Of a stretch of 64,000 nucleotides of DNA, positions 26,305 through 36,155 are shown piece after piece. The notes under the pieces were generated by a model, which did not search any database, had not been told where the DNA came from, and saw only the letters and a list, made by a program, of their open reading frames with translations. The stretch is from Acidimicrobiales bacterium (lineage in GTDB: Bacteria; Actinomycetota; Acidimicrobiia; Acidimicrobiales; SZUA-35), in assembly GCA_020630065.1 (NCBI GenBank), contig JAHDCC010000015.1:1-64000 (forward strand), given 5' to 3'. Position numbers and translations under genes: made by a program. Each line of letters opens with the position of its first letter. Position 1 is the stretch's first letter.

Positions 26305-28848
26305 CTAGGCATTGACCAAGTCTAGAGTCCTGCGTTTGGCTGCCCTCCAAGCCGGTACAGCAGCGGCAGCAACACTTGCGGCCGAAGCCAACACAACAAG
26401 TATGACTATCTGGGCAACAGGTATCTGGACAGAGTTAACGATGGAAGCCGGGATGGCGACCACCGAGCCAACACCAAACGCGATGCCCAACACAACGCCG
26501 ACGAGCGAACCGAACAACGAAATAAGAAACGCCTCGTAGCGCAACGCTTTTCGAAGCTGTTTACGTCTCATTCCGACTGCCCGAAGCAGCCCCATCTCGG
26601 TGGTCCGTTCCGAGATAGACAGCGCCAACGTGTTAGTGATACCGAGAAACGAAATCAAGATCGCAAGAAACATCATGGCATTGATCGTCTGCAACGACGT
26701 GTTGATCGAACGTTCAGTCGACGCTATGAAGTCGTCGATAGTTTCCACGTTCACTTGAGCGTTCGCCTGTTCGAAGCGTTCCATCGCCGTCTCAAACTGT
26801 GATTCGGTTACGGTAGCCGCCGACTGTATCGCCACGATGTCAACCGTTGTTTGTTTGGTCTGTTCAAACCAGGTGGACCGGTCGATGTAATAACTGCTGC
26901 CTCCAGCAGCGTTATTTCGGTTGATCCCGACAACGGTAAGCTCAACGGTTGTGCCGTTATAGAACCGGGTCTCAAGTTCGTCTCCCAACTTGATTCCCTT
27001 TTCGTTTGCCTCACGTTCGGTGACGATCACGGGATGGGTCACACCTTCGAGCATGTCGCTTCGTTCACTAACATCGAAGTCGATAAGGTCTGAAGCTGTT
27101 TGCTGGTCGGCGACTGTCAGATATTGCACTTCACCGTCGATCTCGGCTAGGTCGATCGAGATTGCGACCGTTTGCTCGACTTCTGGTAACGCTTCTAATT
27201 TTTCGGCGACCGCAATCGGGTATTTGTAGTCCCACTGGTTGTAGAGAATGTTGTCGGACTTGTATGCCGACTCAGCACCAGTCGAAGCCGTCGCCTTAAA
27301 AGACTCGCCAACCACGAGTACCAGCGAAACTAGAGCCAACCCGATCATCAACGACGCCGCGGTTGACGCGCTTCGGGTACGGTTTCTGCCGATATTGTCG
27401 CGAGCTAACCGGCCAGGAACATTTGTCAATCTAGCCAATGGTGCTCCTAACACCTGTGAACACCTGGCGATCCAAAGCGAGTTCAGCAGAGCGACTCCGA
27501 AGAATACGAAAATCGACCCGACCCCAAGTAGTAAGACAGTTGACCGGGTAGTCGCATCGGCGGTTAACCCAACAGTTATTGAGACAATTCCGGCAACGGC
27601 TAAAAGCGAACCGATGATAAAGCGAACCGTCGGCGTTTTCTTCGTATCCGGTTGTACACCACGCACAGCGTTGACAACTGGAACCCTGCAGGCTTTCCTC
27701 GCCGGAGCCGTGACTGCCAACAAGGTTGCCAAGGTGCCCACAAGCAAGCTAAGCGCAACAGCTGTGGGAGTTAACGCCAGATCAGGGCGAGGGAACCCGG
27801 CCGCTGAATGGAACATCTCAGAGATGCCATAACTGATGCCTAAACCGACCGCAATCCCAACGATTGAACATCCAAGACCAAGAACAATAGCTTCAATCTG
27901 TATTGAGGTTCGAATCTGTCGAGGGCTGGCACCGACCGCCCGCAATAGACCCAATTCTCGTGTCCGCTGTTGCATCAGAACCGAGAACGTGTTGTAGATG
28001 ATGAAGCAAGCGACAAACAACGAAAGAGCGCTGAACCCGAGTAGACCACCAGAGAAACCTTGGGCATATGGGGCGACAAGCTCCCGAAGGTTCGAGCGAG
28101 CTTCTTGTTGAGTTAGAACTACCAGCCCTTCGGGCAACGCCTGTTGGAGAGCGGCTTCGACACTGGAACGGTCGGAACCTTTTTCGATGTTGATATGAAT
28201 ATTGACATAGCCGGGTTGACCGAGTTCGGTTTGTAGCTCGTCCATCGAAATAGTTTGAACAACTTGCCCAGCAGTGGTTCCATTCGGGTCCCGAAATTGG
28301 GTAGTCGCCGCTAACCTCATCGCCCGAGTTTCCGTCGGCGTGGTCATATCGTAGGTTTCACCAACGATGTATCCGTTCGCTTCCGCAGTGTCGATATCGA
28401 GGGTAAATTCGTTCGATCGAGGCGGGGAGCCGTCGACGATTTCGAAATTCGAGCCCTCAACCCAGCCGAACGTCGAAACAGTAAACTTGTCGTCCACCAG
28501 TTCACCATCAGGTTTAGTCGGGCGGAACAAGAAATTGCTCCACAACGTTGGTCGGGCATCCGCCACCCCGTCGACGGATCGGACCAACTCGACTGTGTCG
28601 TCGCTGACCCTGGCCGGGCTGACCTCAAAGTTCTTCGGAGCAAAAGGTGATTCGGGTTCGACCACAAGGTCTAGTCCGGCGGCCTGTGTCTCGCCCCATC
28701 CGAAAATCACGTCGCTGATGCCGGTGCTGAGAGTCAGCGAGGCAGAAACGAACGCGACAGAAATGACGATAGCGAACGAGGTGAGAGCAAGGCGGACTTT
28801 GTTGGAAAGTAGTTGTCTAAAACTGTGTCGTACCAGTTTGGTATCCAT
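26305..28848 (-). CDS. MacB/FtsX-like ABC transporter permease
   Basis: 847 residues with the duplicated FtsX layout of Gram-positive permeases. A membrane segment at the N terminus is followed by a large MacB-like periplasmic-type domain, a three-helix FtsX domain at about 265-380, a second membrane unit from about 405, a second outer domain, and a final FtsX unit (MMFLAILISFLGITNTLALSI onwards). The element RTRELGLLRAVGASPRQ and its twin RTTEMGLLRAVGMRRKQ mark the two coupling regions. It works with the ATPase 13 bases upstream; GGAGGAATAG precedes its ATG. Likely roles are peptide or lipid handling at the cell envelope or antimicrobial resistance. Confidence 0.88.
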   Translation of the reverse strand: MDTKLVRHSFRQLLSNKVRLALTSFAIVISVAFVSASLTLSTGISDVIFGWGETQAAGLDLVVEPESPFAPKNFEVSPARVSDDTVELVRSVDGVADARPTLWSNFLFRPTKPDGELVDDKFTVSTFGWVEGSNFEIVDGSPPRSNEFTLDIDTAEANGYIVGETYDMTTPTETRAMRLAATTQFRDPNGTTAGQVVQTISMDELQTELGQPGYVNIHINIEKGSDRSSVEAALQQALPEGLVVLTQQEARSNLRELVAPYAQGFSGGLLGFSALSLFVACFIIYNTFSVLMQQRTRELGLLRAVGASPRQIRTSIQIEAIVLGLGCSIVGIAVGLGISYGISEMFHSAAGFPRPDLALTPTAVALSLLVGTLATLLAVTAPARKACRVPVVNAVRGVQPDTKKTPTVRFIIGSLLAVAGIVSITVGLTADATTRSTVLLLGVGSIFVFFGVALLNSLWIARCSQVLGAPLARLTNVPGRLARDNIGRNRTRSASTAASLMIGLALVSLVLVVGESFKATASTGAESAYKSDNILYNQWDYKYPIAVAEKLEALPEVEQTVAISIDLAEIDGEVQYLTVADQQTASDLIDFDVSERSDMLEGVTHPVIVTEREANEKGIKLGDELETRFYNGTTVELTVVGINRNNAAGGSSYYIDRSTWFEQTKQTTVDIVAIQSAATVTESQFETAMERFEQANAQVNVETIDDFIASTERSINTSLQTINAMMFLAILISFLGITNTLALSISERTTEMGLLRAVGMRRKQLRKALRYEAFLISLFGSLVGVVLGIAFGVGSVVAIPASIVNSVQIPVAQIVILVVLASAASVAAAAVPAWRAAKRRTLDLVNA

Positions 28849-28861
28849 CTCTATTCCTCCG

Positions 28862-29629
28862 TTATCCGTCTAGACGGTTCATAGCCGCCAGAACATGGTC
28901 TACTTGCGGATTGAGCAGTTCATCTTCGATTCGTCCATCTTTAAGAAACACCACCCGATCGGCGTAGGTTGCAGCAACCGGATCGTGGGTGACCATCACG
29001 GTGGTTTGACCAAACGTGGCGACGGCCTCTTGAAGGAAAGAAAGAATGGCTTTACCGGTTCGGGAGTCTAGATTTCCGGTTGGTTCATCTGCGAAGATGA
29101 CGTCCGGTTTGCTTACTAACGCCCGGGCTACCGCCACCCGCTGCTGTTGGCCTCCCGAGAGTTCGTTGGGGCGATGCCGAAGCCGATCTGCGAGCCCGAC
29201 TGAGTCGACCACGGTCTCGAACCATTCTTGGTCTGGTTTCTGGCCAGCAAGGTCGAGAGGTAAAATAATGTTCTCTCTAGTCGTCATCGTCGGAATGAGA
29301 TTAAACGACTGGAACACAAACCCCAGACGATCTCGACGAAGGTCGGTTAGCTGTTGCTGGTTGAGTGTCGACAGGTCGGTATCACCAAACCAAATATGGC
29401 CTGTTGATAGCTGATCTAAACCCGCTAGACAATGCAGCAACGTTGACTTGCCCGAACCAGAGGGCCCCATAATGGATGTGAACTGCCCGGCGTTGAATTC
29501 GATGTTGACGTTGTCCAACGCACGTACGAGCGTTTCTGCGTCCCCGTAGCATTTCGATGCGTCCAGCGCCTGGACGGCTACGTCATTTGTTGTGACCTCA
29601 AGGTCTGAATCGTTAGTAAGAGTTGTCAT
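28862..29629 (-). CDS. MacB/LolD-like ABC transporter ATP-binding protein
   Basis: 255 residues from ATG 29629 (the open frame reaches 29713). Walker [10 protein letters not shown] near 55-63, a Q-loop in [10 protein letters not shown], signature LSGGQQQR, Walker [13 protein letters not shown] and H-loop MVTHD are all present, in the form typical of the MacB/LolD group. It forms an operon with the FtsX-like permease and is divergent from a histidine kinase/response regulator pair that may control it. Confidence 0.9.
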   Translation of the reverse strand: MTTLTNDSDLEVTTNDVAVQALDASKCYGDAETLVRALDNVNIEFNAGQFTSIMGPSGSGKSTLLHCLAGLDQLSTGHIWFGDTDLSTLNQQQLTDLRRDRLGFVFQSFNLIPTMTTRENIILPLDLAGQKPDQEWFETVVDSVGLADRLRHRPNELSGGQQQRVAVARALVSKPDVIFADEPTGNLDSRTGKAILSFLQEAVATFGQTTVMVTHDPVAATYADRVVFLKDGRIEDELLNPQVDHVLAAMNRLDG

Positions 29630-29753
29630 GTTCTCACTATCGTTTAGTGTCAGAGCTACGGCATCGACCAGAATGGCAAAGTTAGGTGGCCGAATAGCTG
29701 AATGACTGCTCATACTTTTGGTCGATACGCCAGCTTTGGATGTTCTCTAGAAT

Positions 29754-30908
29754 GTGGTAATGCTCAGAAACTCGTTTATCTCACTATGGAATGAGCCGCG
29801 GGTTGTCGACGCCCCACGTCGGGTATGGCGAGACTGGGTGCTTTTGGTCGTAGCGGTGACAGCGGTTTTGGTTGAAGGCATCGTAAGAGACCCGCTTGAT
29901 TGGCGTGTGTTGTCGACCGTCGTCTGTATCGTTCCGGCCGTGTCGTTGCTTTGGCGTCGTACCCATCCACTTTGGATGGTCTCTGTCGGTTTCGGCGCCG
30001 TTGCCGTAATCGATGTTGCCACGCTCGCCGGTTTGATAGACATCACACTGTTCTATTCGTTGGTTTATATCATCGTGTTAGCGTACGCGTTGTTTCGCTG
30101 GGGCTCGGGTTACGAGGCGGCGATTGGTTTTGTCGTAATTTTGTCGACGAATGTTCTGAGCGAACTTGCGTATTACAGCGGTCTGACCGACAGCATCTTG
30201 TCGTTTGGGTTTGCTCTTCTTCCGGCTGCTGTTGGGGCATCAGTCCGGTTTAGGGTGAATTCTCAAACGGCGCAACTACATCAGCTGCGGTTGCGAGAAC
30301 GCGAACAATTAGCGAGAGAGCTGCACGACACGGTCGCCCATCATGTTTCGGCTATTGCTGTTCAAGCCCAGGCTGGTCAGGCGTTGGCGGCGTCTCAACC
30401 AGAAATAGCGGTCGAAGTTTTGGGTGTGGTAGAAGATGCCGCATCTCGTGCGTTGGAAGAGATGAGGCTTATGGTCGGCGCGTTACGCGACGGCGAAGAT
30501 CCCGCACTGGCACCTCAACGAGGTATCGAAGATATTCCCAGACTGGTCGAAAATACGGAGTCTGCGTTGCCTATCGACATACAGATGTCTGGAAACCTTC
30601 AAGACCTTCAACCAGTTGTTGGTGCCGCGATCTATCGATTGGCTCAAGAGTCAATCACTAACGCGTTGCGACATGCTCAAGACGCCAGCTATGTTCGAGT
30701 TTCCGTGGTCGGAGACAACGATACAGTTCGGCTTGCGGTCAGGGATGACGGCGACGTTTCGGGAGTTAGTCGATCGATGACGGGATTCGGATTGGTTGGT
30801 ATGACAGAACGGGCAGCGCTATTAGGCGGGACGTTTGAGGCTGGTCCCGACGTAGACCGAGGGTGGACGGTTACCGCGTCGGTTCCAAAGTCAGGTGTCT
30901 TGGCGTGA
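29754..30908 (+). CDS. Sensor histidine kinase (NarL/DesK type)
   Basis: 384 residues from GTG 29754 (ATG 29760 is an alternative). An N-terminal region with about five membrane helices and short loops (28-165) leaves no large outer sensor domain. A HisKA_3 dimerisation domain contains the phosphorylated His191 in ARELHDTVAHHVSAI, and a HATPase_c domain carries the N box QESITNALRHA and G box GFGLVGM. It passes phosphate to the LuxR-type regulator whose start overlaps its stop by four bases (GTGA). It faces the MacB-like ABC operon, the usual set-up for envelope or antimicrobial-peptide sensing. Confidence 0.9.
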   Translation: MVMLRNSFISLWNEPRVVDAPRRVWRDWVLLVVAVTAVLVEGIVRDPLDWRVLSTVVCIVPAVSLLWRRTHPLWMVSVGFGAVAVIDVATLAGLIDITLFYSLVYIIVLAYALFRWGSGYEAAIGFVVILSTNVLSELAYYSGLTDSILSFGFALLPAAVGASVRFRVNSQTAQLHQLRLREREQLARELHDTVAHHVSAIAVQAQAGQALAASQPEIAVEVLGVVEDAASRALEEMRLMVGALRDGEDPALAPQRGIEDIPRLVENTESALPIDIQMSGNLQDLQPVVGAAIYRLAQESITNALRHAQDASYVRVSVVGDNDTVRLAVRDDGDVSGVSRSMTGFGLVGMTERAALLGGTFEAGPDVDRGWTVTASVPKSGVLA

Positions 30909-31564
30909 CGATCAGTGTTGTGGTGGCCGACGATCAAGACCTGGTGCGTACTGGTTTGTCCATGATCATCAATTCGCGTCCAGATCTTGAAGTGGTAGGC
31001 GAAGCATCGGATGGTCGTCGGGCGGTTCAGTTGGCGCAACGTTTACGTCCAGATGTTTGTTTGTTCGATATACGTATGCCGGAACTTGACGGTATCGAAG
31101 CGACTCGTCTTCTGGCTGGGCCTCATGTTGTTGACCCTATGGCCGTTGTCGTTATCACGACGTTTGACCTCGACGACTATGTGCATAAGGCGCTTAAAGC
31201 CGGAGCGCGTGGTTTCTTGTTGAAAGACGCTGGCCCGGATTTGTTAGTCCAAGCGATTGAGGCTGCTGCCGCCGGTGACGCGTTGATCGCGCCGAGTATC
31301 ACTGTTCGACTGCTTGAAACATTTTCGAACCAGTTCAACGACTCACCTGCTGTCCAGCCGGTGGTGCCTTTGACCAGTCGTGAAGAAGAGGTGCTTTTGA
31401 CGGTTGCCGCCGGGCGCACGAATGCCGAAATCGCCGACGAGTTGCATGTCAGCTTGAGCACGGTCAAGACTCATTTGGCTAGTCTGATGAACAAACTTGG
31501 AGCCAGAAACCGGGTTGAGATTGCGATGTGGGCCTACGAAACAGGTCGTGCTAACAGTGGGTAG
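30905..31564 (+). CDS. LuxR/NarL family response regulator
   Basis: 219 residues from GTG 30905, which overlaps the kinase stop. The receiver domain has acids at 9-10, the phospho-acceptor Asp55 (VCLFDIRMPELDG) and the conserved Lys in FLLKDAG. The C-terminal LuxR HTH reads LTSREEEVLLTVAAGRTNAE and STVKTHLASLMNKLG. It probably regulates the divergent ABC transporter. Confidence 0.92.
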   Translation: MTISVVVADDQDLVRTGLSMIINSRPDLEVVGEASDGRRAVQLAQRLRPDVCLFDIRMPELDGIEATRLLAGPHVVDPMAVVVITTFDLDDYVHKALKAGARGFLLKDAGPDLLVQAIEAAAAGDALIAPSITVRLLETFSNQFNDSPAVQPVVPLTSREEEVLLTVAAGRTNAEIADELHVSLSTVKTHLASLMNKLGARNRVEIAMWAYETGRANSG

Positions 31565-31579
31565 GCGTTGACAAAAAAG

Positions 31580-32218
31580 CTAGGAGCGTTTGTCGATTGT
31601 TTGCTGCGCCCATTCGACCCAGGCGTCTGAAAGTTTGGCCACGTCGAGCAGAGAAACTGCTGCGTCGCGATCTGAGTTGTATATTCGTGCGATTTCTGCG
31701 ACTGTGATTGTTGGTTCAGAGGTGGGTGTACATTCGATGGTTTGCTCGACGCAGACTTCACCTTCGGTGATGATGCGGAGGTAAGCGCCAGGCCGGTTGG
31801 CCTTCGCGAACGCCTGCTGGAATCGACCGTCTTGCATTCGGATCCCTAGTTTGAAACACGGAATCCGTGGTTCACTCACTTCGAGTACGGCCGCTCCGAT
31901 ATTCCATCGGTCTCCGACTTTCGCGTTCGAAATGTCAATTCCGCTGGTTGTAAGGTTCTCGCCGAATGTTCCGGGAGGTAACTCGCGGTCGAGGTTCTTT
32001 TCCCACCAATCGTAGTCCTCACTGGCGTAGGCGTAGACGGCTTTGTGGGGACCCCCATGGTTTTTAAGATCAGCTTGTTGGTCCTCGCCAACGTAGTTGT
32101 TGGCTAATCGTTGAGGGTCTGACGTGGGGGACTTGTAGATGGCGGTCTTGACTGGAACGCCGTTGTGCTCAAGCTCACGTATTCGGCCAACGTTGAGAGA
32201 TGTTAGTTTACCGGTCAT
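31580..32218 (-). CDS. MOSC domain protein, YiiM-like
   Basis: 212 residues from ATG 32218; ATG 32248 is possible. Matches the YiiM layout: the MOSC barrel with KNHGGPHKAVYAYASEDYDWW, FGENLTTSG, and the PRIPCFKL loop holding the conserved Cys (residue 121), followed by a three-helix 3-alpha tail (VAEIARIYNSDRDA, LSDAWVEWAQQ). MOSC proteins bind the molybdenum cofactor through that Cys. YiiM-type enzymes reduce N-hydroxylated bases and aid tolerance of such analogues. Stands 15 bases from the convergent response-regulator gene. Confidence 0.85.
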   Translation of the reverse strand: MTGKLTSLNVGRIRELEHNGVPVKTAIYKSPTSDPQRLANNYVGEDQQADLKNHGGPHKAVYAYASEDYDWWEKNLDRELPPGTFGENLTTSGIDISNAKVGDRWNIGAAVLEVSEPRIPCFKLGIRMQDGRFQQAFAKANRPGAYLRIITEGEVCVEQTIECTPTSEPTITVAEIARIYNSDRDAAVSLLDVAKLSDAWVEWAQQTIDKRS

Positions 32219-32402
32219 CGGTTTACCCCTAAAGTGGTCGCCGGACATAGTGATCGTTTGAAACTGGACTTGACTTATGATCCCAGAGTCCGGCCATTCG
32301 GCTCTGATTCGTTGATGCTAAGTGTAGGTTTGGTTGGCAGCTGATGCTTGCTGTTGCCAGTTACCTTGCAGGTAATTGTCTTGAGACACTGTTGGTGGTC
32401 CA

Positions 32403-32861
32403 ATGCATCTTGGCAAGTTAATGAGGACCAAGATGGAATCGTTTCGTTTGATGATGGAAGCCGGCGACTTTATCCCCGGGCATGTGAAGCCGTGGCTCTA
32501 CTGGTTACAGCTGGTTTTGTTTCTAGGGCCGGTACTTTTCTTAAAATACGTCCCGGCCCGCTATTTGTTTGTCGCACAGATTTTCAACTCGATAACTGCA
32601 TACGTTGTGTTTGTGGTCGAGGGCAACACCGTGTCGAAATTATTTGGTGTGGGTCACTTTTTCTGGCTCGTGCCGCTGTGGTTTCTTGCCAATGATATTC
32701 GTTCAGATAAATGGGTTGTCTATCGAGGCTTTGCTTTGGTGGCGACTATTACCATGGTTGTCAGTCTTGTTCTTGACGTTCGCGATACGGCGCTATGGAT
32801 CTCGGGTGATCGGGCGTCAGTGTTGGTCGATGTGCCGGACGATCACCCACTGGCCGACTAG
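32403..32861 (+). CDS. Small membrane protein, unknown function
   Basis: 152 residues with a short cytosolic start and about four hydrophobic segments (near 31-48, 54-74, 79-98, 107-125), then an acidic tail (DVPDDHPLAD). ATG at 32403 is the first start; ATG at 32424 or 32433 is possible. I do not recognise a family. It converges on the GDPD gene with one base between their stop codons. Confidence 0.6.
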   Translation: MHLGKLMRTKMESFRLMMEAGDFIPGHVKPWLYWLQLVLFLGPVLFLKYVPARYLFVAQIFNSITAYVVFVVEGNTVSKLFGVGHFFWLVPLWFLANDIRSDKWVVYRGFALVATITMVVSLVLDVRDTALWISGDRASVLVDVPDDHPLAD

Positions 32862-32862
32862 G

Positions 32863-33606
32863 TCAGTTTTGTGATTGTCGAAGTTGGCGGCGGATTTCTG
32901 AGGACCGTATTGGTTTGTCGGTGATAAGAACATCTACAGAATCGTCAGCAAGGTACTTCCTGATTCTGTCCTCATCATTGACCGTCCATACCAGTATCTT
33001 TCTGTCCGTCAACCGACAGAAGAGTTTAAGTCCTCGAGTCAGGAGCCGCTGGTTGACGGCTACGGCGTTCGCGTCCGAACGGGTAATTCGATAAAACGGA
33101 AATAGTTCGCCGAGCCGAACCTGAAAGGTTCGGAATCTGGATTTTCCTTCCATATCCCGCCCAAGTGAAAGAGCGACTGTCAAGTTCTTGTCGATATTTC
33201 GTATCGTTTTGACCGACGTCTCTTCGAGACTGGTGAACCAAGCTGATTTGATAGGGTCGTCCAGCTCGGTAAATGCTAGATCTACGATTTGGTCTTCTGA
33301 ACCGGTTTGTTTGAGGTCTATATGGCAGATCGAGGTGCCGTTAGCCAGCCTCAGAAGATCTCGATACGTCGGGATGTGGGGGTAGCGGTCTGAAATTTCG
33401 GACCAGGTCAAATCTGCCAGTCTGACGCCGGTGTCATCAAATTCGTCGTGTGTACAGAACAAAACTCCGTCGCTCGACTGCCATACATCAAATTCCACCA
33501 GTTCGGCGTTTTGTTCAATGGCGGCGGAATAGGCTTCGTATGTGCCTTCGTCGTGGGTTTCGTTTCCACCTCGATGGTAGGAAATCAACGGTCGTTCGGT
33601 TTTCAT
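32863..33606 (-). CDS. Glycerophosphodiester phosphodiesterase family protein
   Basis: 247 residues, a single GDPD TIM barrel without signal peptide. Catalytic elements: HRG at 11-13, a Glu near 20 in DEGTYEAY (the usual PENT is altered), VEFDV with Glu38 and Asp40, and the second His53 in CTHDE. HIDLK later supplies another metal or phosphate ligand. It should cleave glycerophosphodiesters to glycerol 3-phosphate and an alcohol in phospholipid recycling. Confidence 0.85.
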   Translation of the reverse strand: MKTERPLISYHRGGNETHDEGTYEAYSAAIEQNAELVEFDVWQSSDGVLFCTHDEFDDTGVRLADLTWSEISDRYPHIPTYRDLLRLANGTSICHIDLKQTGSEDQIVDLAFTELDDPIKSAWFTSLEETSVKTIRNIDKNLTVALSLGRDMEGKSRFRTFQVRLGELFPFYRITRSDANAVAVNQRLLTRGLKLFCRLTDRKILVWTVNDEDRIRKYLADDSVDVLITDKPIRSSEIRRQLRQSQN

Positions 33607-33938
33607 TGTTTGGCGGGATCAGTCTGGTTGTCTGTGAACGTGCAGGTCGTGGGTTTACGATACCTGCCTGAGGTAACTGAAACCTCGAGACTAACTATTC
33701 CGAGACAGAAGTCAAGCCAGATCTTTTGACAGTTGGTCAGAGTTGTTGATCGGCTCGTCTTTTTGCTACAGAGACATCATCGTTGTACCGTGTACATGGA
33801 TGGTCCGGATTTGCTTCAAAGTGGACTAAGAGACGGTGAAGCTCAGCTAGGTGGTCTGGATTTTTTTGCTCGGAACTTCTGGAGGGTTTAGAAGGTTTCG
33901 TAGAGGCGTGATGAAGGCGTATGGCGTGAGTGTAAGTA
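33607..33938. other. Intergenic region between divergent genes
   Basis: A 332-base space between the divergent GDPD and OmpA-like genes. I see no gene, tRNA or strong hairpin in it. It should contain the promoters of both genes, but no clear -35/-10 pair stands out. Confidence 0.4.
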
Positions 33939-35090
33939 ATGTTTAGTAAAGAGTCGCAAGGCCGGACTTGGGCCGCGGTCGCAGTGGTCCTCACTATTGT
34001 TCTGGCCGGAGTTGTTGGTCTCAACATTGTTAAATACACGTCCGCCGACGCCGCTGATGCGGCTGACCGGACCGAGTCGACTGCAGCCGTGCCAGAGCTG
34101 GAGCCTGACCCTGTGCCGACGACACGAGATGTTGTAGCCGACGACTCGCCTCATGTGCTCGATATTGTTGTGTCAAGTGAGGACATAACGGTCTCCGGCA
34201 CAGCGCCTAGTTCTGAGACCGGTGAGGCCATGCGCAGTGTGGTAACCGATCTCTACGGCGTTGACGCTGCCGCCAGTTTTACGGTGGGCGAGTCAATATT
34301 TCCCGACTGGTATGATTCATATCCAACGGTGATCAGACAAATCGGGTTCCTTAGCGAAGCTCGACTTGAGGTGCGTTCGAACCAGACGATCCTGACTGGT
34401 AAGGCACCTCGGCAACGTGATGTTGACGCACTTCTTAAGACGCTTTCAGGTGTCCGAGGTTTCCCGCCTCTTGAGTTGCGGGTTACAGTCACGAACCAAG
34501 ACACAGCGCAAGTCGTTGTGGCCCGATCTGATAGTCAAATCAGTGTCGCCGGAGAGGTTTCCTCGCCCAAAGCTAAACGGATCTTGATTGAGACGATCCA
34601 ACAGGGATATGAAGACGTTCAGGTAGTTGACGCGTTGTCGATCAATACCAGTATCGGGTTTGAGTTAAATCTGAATGCGTTCGCTCAGTACGTTGTCGCT
34701 TTGAACTCGTTCAATAAACATTCGACGTCTTACAACCGGGGTCACACGTATGCTTTTGTTTCGGGCGAGTTGTCTTTCGCTCCAGGCGAAAATGAACTCA
34801 CCGCAGAGTCGACCGAGATTGTGGCGTCGTTGCCCGAGTTTCTTATCAAGTCTGATCTTTCGGTTCGAATCATCGGGCGCACCGATGATGTCGGCGATGA
34901 CAGGGTAAACACGATTCTTAGCATTGCTCGGGCAAAAGCGGTGGCCGACCAGCTTCTGGAAGCTGGTGTTAACGCCGAACGGGTGATCGTTGTCGGTCGG
35001 GGTGAACGGGGGGCTTCTGGGCCAGATGCATCTGAAGAGGAGCGAGCAAATGAACGTGGCGTCGACATCGAAATCGGAACCGTGATTTGA
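33939..35090 (+). CDS. OmpA-like peptidoglycan-binding envelope protein
   Basis: 383 residues. A single membrane anchor at about 10-30 is followed by a Pro-rich linker, then two BON-like repeats (HVLDIVVSSEDITVSGTAPS and related later strands), and a C-terminal OmpA domain (ELSFAPGENELTAES, IIGRTDD, ILSIARAKAVADQLLEAGVNAERVIVVGRGE). The order anchor-BON-OmpA resembles ArfA of mycobacteria. The OmpA domain should bind peptidoglycan; the GRTDD form keeps the Asp of the usual GHTD. It overlaps the next gene by one base (TGATG). Confidence 0.8.
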   Translation: MFSKESQGRTWAAVAVVLTIVLAGVVGLNIVKYTSADAADAADRTESTAAVPELEPDPVPTTRDVVADDSPHVLDIVVSSEDITVSGTAPSSETGEAMRSVVTDLYGVDAAASFTVGESIFPDWYDSYPTVIRQIGFLSEARLEVRSNQTILTGKAPRQRDVDALLKTLSGVRGFPPLELRVTVTNQDTAQVVVARSDSQISVAGEVSSPKAKRILIETIQQGYEDVQVVDALSINTSIGFELNLNAFAQYVVALNSFNKHSTSYNRGHTYAFVSGELSFAPGENELTAESTEIVASLPEFLIKSDLSVRIIGRTDDVGDDRVNTILSIARAKAVADQLLEAGVNAERVIVVGRGERGASGPDASEEERANERGVDIEIGTVI

Positions 35091-36151
35091 TGCGGTCAGT
35101 ATTTCGATATCGATTAGTTCGTCCCGCGATCGTTCTGTTGGCCTTTGTGTGTTTGACGGCCGCGTGTTCTAGCGGCGGTGATGAACCGCCATCGACCTCT
35201 GAAGCTGCGCCGACCTCTGACCCGGAATCTTCAGACTTCGGTGGTGTGCAGATCGACCTCGACAAAGATCTGGTCATCGGGGTTTCAATCCGAAACCTTG
35301 AGCAGAGCTTCTATCAAGGCATCGAGTCGGGAATTAGGCAGCGGGCAGAAGAGCTTGGTGTTGACGTTGTCATTATCGGAGCCGGGGACGACTCCGACAA
35401 GCAGGCTGTCACGTTCGCCGATTTGATATCTCAGGGTGTCGACGGGATTCTTTTGACTCCGGTCGATTCGGCTGCCGCCGTCGACATGGCTACTAGAGCG
35501 GAGGCTTCGGGCGTCCCCGTCCTAGCTGTGGCGAACCAGATCGGCTCTGTCGAGGAATTCGGTGATCAACACATTTACGCCGGGACGGTGGGTTTCGTAA
35601 CCGCTGACGACGTCGACATGGGGAGACAGGCAGCGAATATTGTCGCCGACGAGGTAGGTGACGGTGACGTAGCGATCGGTATTTTGGAAGGGTCCCCGGA
35701 AGATAGCAGAACCACTCTGCGAAATAGCGGCTTCGAAGAACAGTTAGCTGAGCGGGGTGTCAACTACGAGATAGCGGCGACCGTCAACGGCAATTGGAAT
35801 GCGGCCGACGGAGCCGAAGCATGCACCCGGCTATTGGGGGCTGCCCCCACAATCGATGTGCTATTTTCGATGTCGGACGAAATGACGTCTGGGTGTCTCG
35901 GCGAGCTCCCGGAATTCCAGTTAGCAAACACCGACATTGTGAGTATTGGGGGCACGGCGACTGGTCTTGAGCTGTTGGTCGAGAATAAGATAGTCGGCAC
36001 TGTTTGTGAAAAGCCAGCGACGATGGGGGCGCTGGCTTTGGAATCATTGATTATTGCGATTCGAACCGGGCAGCTAGACCAAGGGCTGCTGTTTTATCAG
36101 ACGCCTAAAGCCACGGTCGCTGATGCAGATGTATGCAACCCTCAATGGTGA
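35090..36151 (+). CDS. Sugar-type (ribose-like) ABC substrate-binding lipoprotein
   Basis: 353 residues from ATG 35090. Lipobox LTAAC with Cys26, then a Ser/Thr/Glu linker and a periplasmic-binding-protein type 1 fold: DLVIGVSIRNLEQSFYQGIESG, GVDGILLTPVDSAAAVDMA, VPVLAVAN and a late GTVCEKPATMG. The family delivers sugars or autoinducer-like ligands to an ABC permease or a sensor. No permease or ATPase is beside it. Start and stop overlap with the OmpA-like gene suggests shared function at the envelope. Convergent with the TauE gene, 4 bases apart. Confidence 0.85.
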   Translation: MRSVFRYRLVRPAIVLLAFVCLTAACSSGGDEPPSTSEAAPTSDPESSDFGGVQIDLDKDLVIGVSIRNLEQSFYQGIESGIRQRAEELGVDVVIIGAGDDSDKQAVTFADLISQGVDGILLTPVDSAAAVDMATRAEASGVPVLAVANQIGSVEEFGDQHIYAGTVGFVTADDVDMGRQAANIVADEVGDGDVAIGILEGSPEDSRTTLRNSGFEEQLAERGVNYEIAATVNGNWNAADGAEACTRLLGAAPTIDVLFSMSDEMTSGCLGELPEFQLANTDIVSIGGTATGLELLVENKIVGTVCEKPATMGALALESLIIAIRTGQLDQGLLFYQTPKATVADADVCNPQW

Positions 36152-36155
36152 ATGT

